Below, piece after piece: positions 1-5,976 of a DNA stretch of 8,111 nt. The notes under the pieces are model-generated. The model saw only the letters and a program-made list of their open reading frames with translations. It ran no database searches and was not told the origin of the DNA. A program made the position numbers and the translations under genes. Every line of letters starts with the position of its first letter. Positions within the stretch are counted from its first letter, which is position 1. Source of the DNA: Oscillospiraceae bacterium (GTDB lineage: Bacteria > Bacillota > Clostridia > Oscillospirales > CAG-272); NCBI GenBank assembly GCA_009779295.1, contig WREN01000088.1, positions 1 to 8,111 on the forward strand, given 5' to 3'.

Positions 1-1
1 C

Positions 2-193
2 TCCGCTGAAATGATGCATATTATTTTCGGCAGCCGTTATTTTGATTTGGCGACGGTTTATAATTGGGGCGGTATATACGGCATGTTCGGATCAATGATC
101 GGCGCGAATAATACCAATTTCGCATCGGAATTTGCGAAAATCGAAACAAGGATACGATCGGAAATTGATAAAACTGTAGAAATGCTGAGGTAA
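2..193 (+). CDS. C-terminal end of a solute-binding-type lipoprotein (partial, 5' end outside window)
   Basis: An open frame runs in from the left edge (first full codon at 2) and stops at TAA 191-193. The 63 visible residues align without gaps to the C-termini of the two lipoproteins that follow: shared segments include YNWGGIYGMF, FASEFAKIET and EIDKTVEMLR. It is therefore the last part of a third, upstream copy in the same tandem array. An in-window ATG at 11 is internal to the conserved alignment (the preceding codons read SAE, as in the full copies), so it is not the real start. The GAGG at 187-190, inside its last codons, probably serves as ribosome binding site for the next gene. Its own lipid anchor and ligand-binding lobes cannot be seen. 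Confidence 0.85.
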   Translation, partial: SAEMMHIIFGSRYFDLATVYNWGGIYGMFGSMIGANNTNFASEFAKIETRIRSEIDKTVEMLR

Positions 194-201
194 AAAATCA
201 T

Positions 202-1686
202 ATGAAAAAACTTATTTATATAATATTATTGATAACGACATTTACTATAATGATTACGGCGTGCGCCGCCGAAGAAACGGCGGTCAATACGACTGACGAA
301 ACAACCACCGCGAGAATCGAAGAAACAACAACATCGGAATACAAATCGCCGGAAGTAAATTTTGGCGGCGCGGTTATAACTATCGGCGCGGCGGATCACA
401 CCAAAGACGGTTACAATATAATGTGGGTTGGCGAAAAATACTGCGACGCTTACGCGCCGGAACAAAACGGCGACCCGATGAACGACGCTCTTTATTTCCG
501 CAATCAGAGGGTCGAGGAAGAATTGAACGTTACGATCAATTCCTATAATCTCGGTACTTTCGGTACAGCCGGAGCCAATCTGCAAAAACTTATTATGGCC
601 GCCGAAGATATAGTCGATATAGCTTATATGAACGGCAACCCCATGCCGCAGTATTTGGGAAGCGGTATGATCATGGATTTATACGAAATACCGACGGTTG
701 ATTTTAAACATTCATGGTGGGACCAGAACAGCGTGAAAGAATTCACTCTGTTCGGTACGCTGTCGATCGTTACCGGAGATATAAGTTTGAATACTATATT
801 TTCGCTTCCGGTGTACTTTTTCAATAAACAACTGGTTGAAGATTTCAAAATAGAGAACATGTACGATATTGTGAGGAAAGGCGATTGGACTATTCAGAAA
901 ATGATCGAAATATCCCGTATAGTGGGTGCCGATTTGAACGGCGACGGTATTATGGATGAAGAAGACCGTTACGGTATGCTGACACATTCGTACGTTATGA
1001 TCGATATGATTTACGGGGGCGGAGTACGGATAACCAATAAAAACAGCGAAGGCGTTCCGCAGCTCGCGGTCAATACACAACGCACAGCGGATATAGTAGA
1101 AATGTCCGTGCCTTATCTATGGGACAAACAAGTAACGGTAACAACATCAGATTTTTACCCAAAATACAGTAATCCTGCCGCGCAGTTATTCACGCCGATG
1201 TTTATAAACAATCAAGGGTTGTTTTATACCAATCAATTCCTATTCAGTATGGAACTGCGTAATATGGACGCCGATTTCGGGATACTGCCGCCGCCGAAAT
1301 TAGACGCAGCTCAGGATGGGTATTATGTAACGCTGAGCAATTACTGGGGGAATTACATTATGGTTCCCGTGACGAATGGTAACCTTGAAATGACCGGGCA
1401 CGTGCTTGACGCGATGGGATATTATTCGCAGCTATATGTGACTCCCGCTTATATTGATACTACTGTCATGAATAAAGCTATTCGCGACGACGATTCCGCC
1501 GATATGATAAATGTTATTTTGAACAGCCGTTGTTTTGACATCGCGACTCTTTACAATTGGGGCGGAGTATATAGTATGTTTCCAATTATGTATAATAATA
1601 AAAGTACCAACTTCGCGTCGGAATTCGCGAAAATTGAAACGAGAGTGCAAACCGAAATCGATAAAACAGTGGAGATGCTGAGATGA
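202..1686 (+). CDS. extracellular solute-binding-type lipoprotein, tandem copy (494 aa)
   Basis: Probable membrane-anchored substrate-capture protein of an ABC-type importer, likely for a sugar or oligosaccharide; the ligand is not known. Seen: a signal peptide MKK plus a hydrophobic stretch ending in lipobox ITAC, so Cys21 is the expected lipidated residue; a Thr/Glu-rich linker at residues 22-51; then a long globular part. Residues 244-255 (DLNGDGIMDEED, followed by RYG) form an Asp/Asn calcium-loop-like motif known in many family 1 solute-binding proteins. YFFNK at 205-209 and DADFGILPPPK at 356-366 also fit that class, whose usual length is 400-550 residues. The start is the first ATG after the previous stop (8-nt gap), with GAGG at 187-190 about 11 nt upstream. 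The stop overlaps the next start as ATGA. No transporter permease is visible, so a sensing role is also possible. Solute-binding class fairly sure; substrate unknown. Confidence 0.8.
   Translation: MKKLIYIILLITTFTIMITACAAEETAVNTTDETTTARIEETTTSEYKSPEVNFGGAVITIGAADHTKDGYNIMWVGEKYCDAYAPEQNGDPMNDALYFRNQRVEEELNVTINSYNLGTFGTAGANLQKLIMAAEDIVDIAYMNGNPMPQYLGSGMIMDLYEIPTVDFKHSWWDQNSVKEFTLFGTLSIVTGDISLNTIFSLPVYFFNKQLVEDFKIENMYDIVRKGDWTIQKMIEISRIVGADLNGDGIMDEEDRYGMLTHSYVMIDMIYGGGVRITNKNSEGVPQLAVNTQRTADIVEMSVPYLWDKQVTVTTSDFYPKYSNPAAQLFTPMFINNQGLFYTNQFLFSMELRNMDADFGILPPPKLDAAQDGYYVTLSNYWGNYIMVPVTNGNLEMTGHVLDAMGYYSQLYVTPAYIDTTVMNKAIRDDDSADMINVILNSRCFDIATLYNWGGVYSMFPIMYNNKSTNFASEFAKIETRVQTEIDKTVEMLR
318..354 (+). 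repeat. 37-bp identical tract shared by the two lipoprotein genes, copy A
   Basis: This stretch is identical base for base to 1790-1826. It encodes EETTTSEYKSPE in the linker between the lipid anchor and the folded part (residues 40-51). Bases on both sides differ between the copies. Confidence 0.9.
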
Positions 1687-3149
1687 AAAGATTTATAGCT
1701 ATTTTATTAATAATAACACTATTTATGATCGTTTCATGCGCGACGGAAGAATCAATCAATACGCCTGATGAAACGACCGTTGAAAAATCCGAAGAAACAA
1801 CAACATCGGAATACAAATCGCCGGAAATGAATTTCAATAACGCGGTTATAAATATAGGCGCGGCTGATCATTCCAAGGACGGGTACAGCATATTCTGGGC
1901 AGTAGAGAATTATTGTGACGCTTACGCGGCCGAACAAAACGGAGACCCGATTAACGACGCGCTTTATCTCCGCAACCAAAGAGTTGAGGAAGAACTCGGC
2001 GTTACAATCAATATCCAACCGCTCGGAACTTTTGTTACGGCCGGAAATAATCTTCAAAAGATTATTATGGCCGCCGACGATATAGTCGATATAGCGTTCA
2101 TGAACGGAAACTTTATGTCGAAGTATCTGGGCAGCGATATGATAATCGACTTGAACAGTATACCGAATGTAGATTTTTCACATTCGTGGTGGGATCAGCA
2201 CAGCGTAAAAGAGTTTAATCTGTTCGGGACAATGAGAATTGTGACCGGAGATATAAGTATAAATACGAATTTTGCGCAGGTCGCGTATTTTTTCAATAAA
2301 AAAATCGCTGAAAATTATAAATTAGAAAATATGTACGAATTAGTGCGTAAAAGCGAATGGACAGTTCCGAAAATGATCGAAATGTCACGATCGGTGGCGC
2401 ATGACGTCAACGGCGACGGAATCATGGATGAAGCGGATTTTTACGGATTGCTGGCACATTCGTATGAAACCCTTTATTCGACGATTGCGGGAGGAGTAAG
2501 GCTGACGACGAAAGACAGAGAAGGTGTTCCGCAAATTACGGTCAATACTGAACGCACAGCCAATATCGTCGAGATGCTTACACCGTTTCTGCTTGACGGA
2601 AACGTGACAATAATAGATAATCCAAAATACGCGCATGTGTTTAATGATTTGATGATGCCGACATTTCTCGACAACAGGGCGTTATTCTTTACCAATCAAA
2701 TTCTCATTGGTATGGAACTGCGCAACATGGACGCGGACTTCGGGGTGTTGCCCGAACCGAAATTCGATTCGGCGCAGGAAAATCATTACACCGTGCTGAG
2801 CAGTTACTGGGCGACTTATATAATTGTACCCACGACGAATAATAAATTTGATATTACAGGACATGTGCTTGAAGCGATGGGTTTTTATTCGCAGCAGTAT
2901 GTAACGCCTGCTTATATCGATACGACGGTTTTTAACAAAACATTGCGCGATGACGATTCCGCCGAAATGATGCGGATCATCATGGATAACCGTTATTATG
3001 ATCTGGCGTATCTTTACGATTGGGGCGGGATATATAATTTGTTCCCGCGGATGGTTGGCGAAAAGAAAACCGCTTTCGCGTCGGAGTTCGCGAAAATCGA
3101 AACGAAAATGCAGACGGAAATCGATAAAACTGTGGAATTGTTAAAATAG
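1683..3149 (+). CDS. extracellular solute-binding-type lipoprotein, second full tandem copy (488 aa)
   Basis: Paralogue of the gene before it, aligning along its whole length with only small gaps. Seen: MKR plus hydrophobic core and lipobox IVSC with Cys19 as lipidation site; a Thr/Glu/Ser linker; conserved SHSWWDQ at 166-172; AYFFNKK at 201-207; calcium-loop-like DVNGDGIMDEAD at 241-252 followed by FYG; DADFGVLPEPK at 350-360; and a strongly conserved C-terminus (YVTPAYIDTTV, FASEFAKIET). Ribosome binding site GGAG at 1671-1674 lies 8 nt before the ATG inside the upstream gene, and start and stop overlap by ATGA, so translation is probably coupled. The stretch after residue 255 (SYETLYSTIAGGVRL) and residues 306-325 differ from the first copy, which would fit altered ligand preference; that is inference. 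A hairpin follows the stop by 15 nt. Confidence 0.8.
   Translation: MKRFIAILLIITLFMIVSCATEESINTPDETTVEKSEETTTSEYKSPEMNFNNAVINIGAADHSKDGYSIFWAVENYCDAYAAEQNGDPINDALYLRNQRVEEELGVTINIQPLGTFVTAGNNLQKIIMAADDIVDIAFMNGNFMSKYLGSDMIIDLNSIPNVDFSHSWWDQHSVKEFNLFGTMRIVTGDISINTNFAQVAYFFNKKIAENYKLENMYELVRKSEWTVPKMIEMSRSVAHDVNGDGIMDEADFYGLLAHSYETLYSTIAGGVRLTTKDREGVPQITVNTERTANIVEMLTPFLLDGNVTIIDNPKYAHVFNDLMMPTFLDNRALFFTNQILIGMELRNMDADFGVLPEPKFDSAQENHYTVLSSYWATYIIVPTTNNKFDITGHVLEAMGFYSQQYVTPAYIDTTVFNKTLRDDDSAEMMRIIMDNRYYDLAYLYDWGGIYNLFPRMVGEKKTAFASEFAKIETKMQTEIDKTVELLK
1790..1826 (+). repeat. 37-bp identical tract shared by the two lipoprotein genes, copy B
   Basis: Second copy of the tract at 318-354, encoding linker residues 37-48 of the downstream lipoprotein. 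The two copies lie 1472 bp apart, close to one gene length, as expected for a tandem duplication. Confidence 0.9.
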
Positions 3150-3164
3150 TACAAAAGTTTTTGC

Positions 3165-3186
3165 CCCGCTTTTTGAAAAAAGCGGG
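3165..3186 (+). terminator. hairpin after the lipoprotein array, probable terminator
   Basis: A 9-bp perfect stem (CCCGCTTTT at 3165-3173 paired with AAAAGCGGG at 3178-3186) with a 4-nt TGAA loop begins 15 nt after the last lipoprotein stop. No T-run follows at once (TAACCAAAGC, then ATTTTT at 3198-3203), so termination may be partial. The preceding CAAAAGTTTTTG at 3152-3163 is itself nearly self-complementary. Some transcripts may read on into the sigma factor gene. Confidence 0.6.
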
Positions 3187-3223
3187 TAACCAAAGCATTT
3201 TTCTGCCGACTATATAGATGTTA

Positions 3224-3235
3224 TGTTAGCTAACA
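3224..3235. promoter_or_regulatory. 12-bp perfect palindrome upstream of the first sigma gene
   Basis: TGTTAGCTAACA is a perfect inverted repeat ending 8 nt before the ribosome binding site of the sigma factor gene at 3256. Its place between an AT-rich stretch (TATATAG at 3211-3217, a possible but unsupported -10) and the Shine-Dalgarno fits an operator, but no regulator is known from the sequence. Confidence 0.35.
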
Positions 3236-3243
3236 AATATTAC

Positions 3244-3250
3244 GAGGTGA
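3244..3250 (+). promoter_or_regulatory. ribosome binding site deciding a GTG start
   Basis: GAGGTGA ends 5 nt before GTG at 3256. An in-frame TGA at 3253-3255 lies directly before this GTG, so no earlier start is possible, and the first in-frame ATG would come only at residue 79, after sigma region 2. Confidence 0.75.
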
Positions 3251-3255
3251 AGTGA

Positions 3256-4875
3256 GTGCAGGAAGTTTTAAAGCTGCTTGAAGATAAAGATTTTCTTGAC
3301 AGCCTTTACGGTTTTGCGTATAAACGCACGAATAATTCTTATGAAGCTGAGGATTTATGCTCGGATATAATACTTCGCGTATTGTCCTCGGCACAGAAGA
3401 ACTCGGATATAAAAAATCATCACGCGTTTGTATGGACGATAGCACGCCGTGTATACGCTGATTTTTCAGAGAAACGCAAACGTTCTTCTATGGTCTTATA
3501 TTCAGATGAGGTAGTCAATATTCAAACCGATCAAATCGACGAATATATCGAAGAAGAAACCGATAAAAATTATTTGCAGCGAATCATGCATGAGATAGGA
3601 TTTTTATCGAAAATTTACCGCGACGTTTGCGTGATGTATTATCTCGACGAGATGAAAATATCGGAAATCGCGAAAAGGCTGGACATCAACGAAAGCGCAG
3701 TCAAGAAGCGGCTCTACTCTGCCCGCGAAACCATCAAAGAAAGGGTAGAAAACATGGATACTAATAATTTAACATTGAAACCTATCAACATATCTTATCT
3801 CGGCACGGGAAACCCAGTAGGAAACGACCCGAGAGAAGTTGCGTACCGCAGCTTTTCCAAGAATCTTGTGTACCTCTGCAAAAATACCGAACGCACGGCT
3901 AAAGAATTATCCGAATTGCTCGGAGTGCCGATGCCGTTCGTCGAAGAAGAAGTGAATATCCAATTGCACGGGCAGAACGGTTATTACGGCTTGCTCCGCA
4001 AAACCGAAAGCGGCAAGTACATTTCCAATTTCATCATCGTCGATTGGGACGATTATACGCAAGTGAACGAAATGTACAAGAAGAACACCGATATAATCGC
4101 GCAGAAATTCGACACATATTTGAAAAACAACGAGCAAAAAATCCTCGGTATGCCGTTTTTGAATAAACAGACAGACGTGCGGTTTATCGCGTGGTCGCTT
4201 ATATCAAGAGTGAATCATTGGTTTACGGAAAATATTCAAATAAGGGTGAAAGAAAAATATTTTTCGGAAATTACCCCTACCAAACGAGACTTCTTTACAT
4301 TCGGAATAGCTTCTAATGAAAATCAGAACGTTGATATAGGGTTTTACGGCTGGGACGGCATATACGGTCACAATATTTGCGGGTATAAAACTGTGGAGTT
4401 GGCAAATATATACGGCAGAAGAATAAGCGCGCATTTCCATTGCGGGCATGATATTTCGCAGGATAAACAATTGCTATTGACAATCAAAGCGATAAACGGT
4501 TTGTCTATGGATTCCCTGCCCGACGATGAAAAAGAAACCGCCGCAAAAGCGATCGAAAGCGGTTACATTTATAAAGAAGATGATATTTTATACACAAAAA
4601 TCCTTGTTACCGAATCAGAACAACTATACAGGGATATTATGAATGACTTTATCGGCGAAACAGACGAACTTATCGAAACTGTTGCCGACGAGATTTATAA
4701 GTACGTTAAAAAATTCGTGCCGAAACATTTGATGGACGAATATAAATTATTTGTGCAAATGACTTCGTGCGGTTTACTCGACGCTTTGATTGAAAAATGT
4801 ATCGAACTCGGTACGCTTGTTCCGCCTGAAAAAACGCCGTCCGCAGAAGGCGTGATGCTGACAGTTACAAAATAA
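3256..4875 (+). CDS. ECF-type sigma-70 family factor with long C-terminal extension (539 aa)
   Basis: Directs RNA polymerase to a set of promoters not identifiable here. Seen in order: sigma region 2 at about residues 8-76 (YEAEDLCSDIILRVL, then HAFVWTIARRVYADF); an acidic linker at 84-104; sigma region 4 at about 108-163 with the helix-turn-helix KISEIAKRLDINESAVKKRL; then about 370 extra residues. ECF factors are normally about 160-200 residues. In the extension, residues 207-262 look like a winged helix (TERTAKELSELLGVPMPFVE, then LLRKTESGKYISNFIIV). Residues 365-400 carry a His/Cys cluster: H372, C375, H393, H395, C396, H398. The last 100 residues are mostly helical. There are no membrane segments, so it should be cytoplasmic. 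No anti-sigma gene is adjacent, so the extension may gate activity; this is inference. Sigma assignment is strong; the role of the extension is unknown. Confidence 0.85.
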   Translation: MQEVLKLLEDKDFLDSLYGFAYKRTNNSYEAEDLCSDIILRVLSSAQKNSDIKNHHAFVWTIARRVYADFSEKRKRSSMVLYSDEVVNIQTDQIDEYIEEETDKNYLQRIMHEIGFLSKIYRDVCVMYYLDEMKISEIAKRLDINESAVKKRLYSARETIKERVENMDTNNLTLKPINISYLGTGNPVGNDPREVAYRSFSKNLVYLCKNTERTAKELSELLGVPMPFVEEEVNIQLHGQNGYYGLLRKTESGKYISNFIIVDWDDYTQVNEMYKKNTDIIAQKFDTYLKNNEQKILGMPFLNKQTDVRFIAWSLISRVNHWFTENIQIRVKEKYFSEITPTKRDFFTFGIASNENQNVDIGFYGWDGIYGHNICGYKTVELANIYGRRISAHFHCGHDISQDKQLLLTIKAINGLSMDSLPDDEKETAAKAIESGYIYKEDDILYTKILVTESEQLYRDIMNDFIGETDELIETVADEIYKYVKKFVPKHLMDEYKLFVQMTSCGLLDALIEKCIELGTLVPPEKTPSAEGVMLTVTK

Positions 4876-4880
4876 AAAAG

Positions 4881-4902
4881 GGGACGCGATGTATCGCGTC
4901 CC
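4881..4902. terminator. bidirectional intrinsic terminator between convergent genes
   Basis: GGGACGCGAT at 4881-4890 pairs perfectly with ATCGCGTCCC at 4893-4902 (10 bp, 2-nt GT centre). Read on the minus strand, the hairpin is followed by CCTTTTTTATTTTG, a good U-tract for the acetyltransferase gene, which ends at 4910. Read on the plus strand it is followed by TACAATTTTAT, a weaker tract for the sigma gene, which ends at 4875. The stem with its flanks also resembles short dispersed GC-rich palindromes seen in many bacterial genomes. Confidence 0.8.
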
Positions 4903-4909
4903 TACAATT

Positions 4910-5722
4910 TTATGGTTGAATCCCGGCCGCTTTGAATTTATAACCATCTTTCGGCGCCCAAACCCATTCTTCATGGTTGACGAATCCGCATTTTCTGTAG
5001 AAATCTTCTTCTGAGCCTGCACCGAGAACAATAGTATCAGATTTATCTTTACAACGCCGGATCGTTTCTTCTATCATAAACCTGCCGACTCCTTTGCCTT
5101 GATACGCCGAAAATACGGCAACCCAGTCTATGTTCGTTTGCCTCATTTCCTTGTCAAACGCTGAAATGACTACAGCCGCTAAATCTTGCGTTCCTTTATC
5201 TTTCACGAAGAACCATAACGTTGGATCAAACACGGAGTATTTTGTCATTTTCTTGATATTGCTTCCGTTATAACTCCAGTCATAATCATCGTTACCGTTG
5301 TTTATCATACTCGCCGCCAATTGATAATGCTGTTCGTTGGAAAAGTCGAAATCAATTGCTTCGTACAATGATGATTGTGTTTTAGGTATGTAACTAAAAT
5401 CGTACCGTAAACTCCATTCATATTGAGCGTTAAATCCGATTAATCGATCTTTGATTGAATCATACAACGCGGCGGGCAAGCTGATACAATCGAGCGCGTT
5501 CAATTCATAAATCGAAAGGTGTATTTGATTGTCGGGAGAATAATAAACCAATAGATGGTTGTCGCGTATCATGTACCAGCAATCATACTCCGGTAGATAA
5601 AACGTTTCGCCGTTTTCGATGAACCATTTCATTTTCCAAAACGCCAAAAAGTTTGTACCTAACGTTCCGTCAAGGAACAATTGTTTATATTTTTCTAAAA
5701 ATTCGCTGTTTGATATTTTCAT
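4910..5722 (-). CDS. GNAT-family N-acetyltransferase (270 aa)
   Basis: Probably transfers an acetyl group from acetyl-CoA to an amine; the substrate is unknown. The C-terminal half carries the GNAT signature: a strand at 181-188 (LAAVVISA), motif A at 198-222 (IDWVAVFSAY, then QGKGVG at 208-213, the acetyl-CoA pyrophosphate loop, and helix RFMIEETIRRC), a strand IVLGAG at 231-236, and FYRKCGF at 241-247, the usual motif B ending. Residues 1-165 are not typical of a single minimal GNAT of about 150 residues; they are rich in aromatic residues and may be a degenerate second GNAT-like lobe or a substrate-binding part. ATG at 5722-5720 follows AGGAGG at 5735-5730 with 7-nt spacing. It is convergent with the first sigma gene and divergent from the second, so it is its own transcription unit. 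The GNAT class is sure; any link to the sigma factors is inference. Confidence 0.85.
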   Translation of the reverse strand: MKISNSEFLEKYKQLFLDGTLGTNFLAFWKMKWFIENGETFYLPEYDCWYMIRDNHLLVYYSPDNQIHLSIYELNALDCISLPAALYDSIKDRLIGFNAQYEWSLRYDFSYIPKTQSSLYEAIDFDFSNEQHYQLAASMINNGNDDYDWSYNGSNIKKMTKYSVFDPTLWFFVKDKGTQDLAAVVISAFDKEMRQTNIDWVAVFSAYQGKGVGRFMIEETIRRCKDKSDTIVLGAGSEEDFYRKCGFVNHEEWVWAPKDGYKFKAAGIQP

Positions 5723-5729
5723 AATATGA

Positions 5730-5735
5730 CCTCCT
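5730..5735 (-). promoter_or_regulatory. ribosome binding site of the acetyltransferase gene
   Basis: AGGAGG on the minus strand, 7 nt before the ATG at 5722; a consensus Shine-Dalgarno that fixes this start. Confidence 0.8.
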
Positions 5736-5764
5736 AAATTTAAATTGTTAGAATTTTAAATTTA
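5735..5764. repeat. AT-only imperfect inverted repeat in the acetyltransferase leader
   Basis: TAAATTTAAATT (5735-5746) is mirrored by AATTTTAAATTTA (5752-5764) across a 5-nt centre, with a single one-base bulge. It directly abuts the Shine-Dalgarno of the acetyltransferase gene, so it could act as an operator or as a weak leader hairpin. AT-rich DNA makes such matches easier by chance. Confidence 0.4.
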
Positions 5765-5777
5765 TTGTGTTGATCAT
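5748..5777 (-). CDS. possible 9-codon leader ORF upstream of the acetyltransferase
   Basis: Minus-strand ATG at 5777-5775 opens a frame MINTINLKF ending at TAA 5750-5748, preceded by GAGGTGA (5790-5784) at 6-nt spacing, as good as the ribosome binding sites of the two sigma genes. It ends 25 nt before the acetyltransferase start and overlaps the AT-only inverted repeat, so its translation could alter leader folding. The same bases include TATGAT (5778-5773), which could instead be a -10 box; both cannot be right. Very short, so chance is a real alternative. Confidence 0.25.
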   Translation of the reverse strand: MINTINLKF

Positions 5778-5923
5778 ATAACGTCACCTCATTCTGATTA
5801 AAAATTGTTAATTTTGAATTTGCACGTCAAAACCAAGGCGCACTTCATACGATGTTGCGCTCCGATTTTTTACGAGAAAAATATTTTTTACAAAGCCAAC
5901 CTTTTTCAATATTTTTGGTACAG

Positions 5924-5929
5924 TATAAT
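5924..5929 (+). promoter_or_regulatory. consensus -10 box of the second sigma gene
   Basis: TATAAT matches the housekeeping -10 consensus exactly and lies 48 nt before the TTG start. No good -35 is seen at 16-18 bp spacing (CTTTTT at 17), and there is no TG extension, so this promoter may need an activator. Predicted start of transcription is near 5936. Confidence 0.55.
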
Positions 5930-5937
5930 GAAAACTT

Positions 5938-5949
5938 AAATCGCGATTT
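5938..5949. promoter_or_regulatory. 12-bp perfect palindrome at the predicted transcription start
   Basis: AAATCGCGATTT lies 8 nt after the TATAAT box, so it covers the first transcribed bases, where a repressor could block polymerase. It could instead form a short hairpin at the 5' end of the mRNA, extendable by one T-G and one T-A pair. Confidence 0.4.
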
Positions 5950-5964
5950 GAATTCATAAGGAAC

Positions 5965-5972
5965 GGAGGTGA
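5965..5972 (+). promoter_or_regulatory. ribosome binding site deciding a TTG start
   Basis: GGAGGTGA is a perfect Shine-Dalgarno; its GGAGG core is 7 nt before TTG at 5977. In frame, no ATG or GTG lies between this TTG and the upstream stop TGA at 5929-5931, and the first internal ATG is residue 89, after sigma region 2. Confidence 0.75.
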
Positions 5973-5976
5973 TATT

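Noticed and set aside
931..966. Calcium-loop-like motif as a sign of a dockerin domain
   Set aside because: Only one loop is present in each lipoprotein, inside the solute-binding part; dockerins have two loops in tandem near a terminus.
226..3198. Several minus-strand open frames of 60-122 codons across the lipoprotein genes
   Set aside because: They lie opposite clearly conserved coding sequence, have no family motifs, and recur at matching places in both paralogues, as expected from shared codon patterns.
5837..5872. GCGCA/TGCGC pairing followed by GATTTTTTA as a terminator or riboswitch in the divergent region
   Set aside because: The stem is only 5 bp with a 13-nt loop, no gene ends before it on the plus strand, and no known riboswitch core is recognisable.
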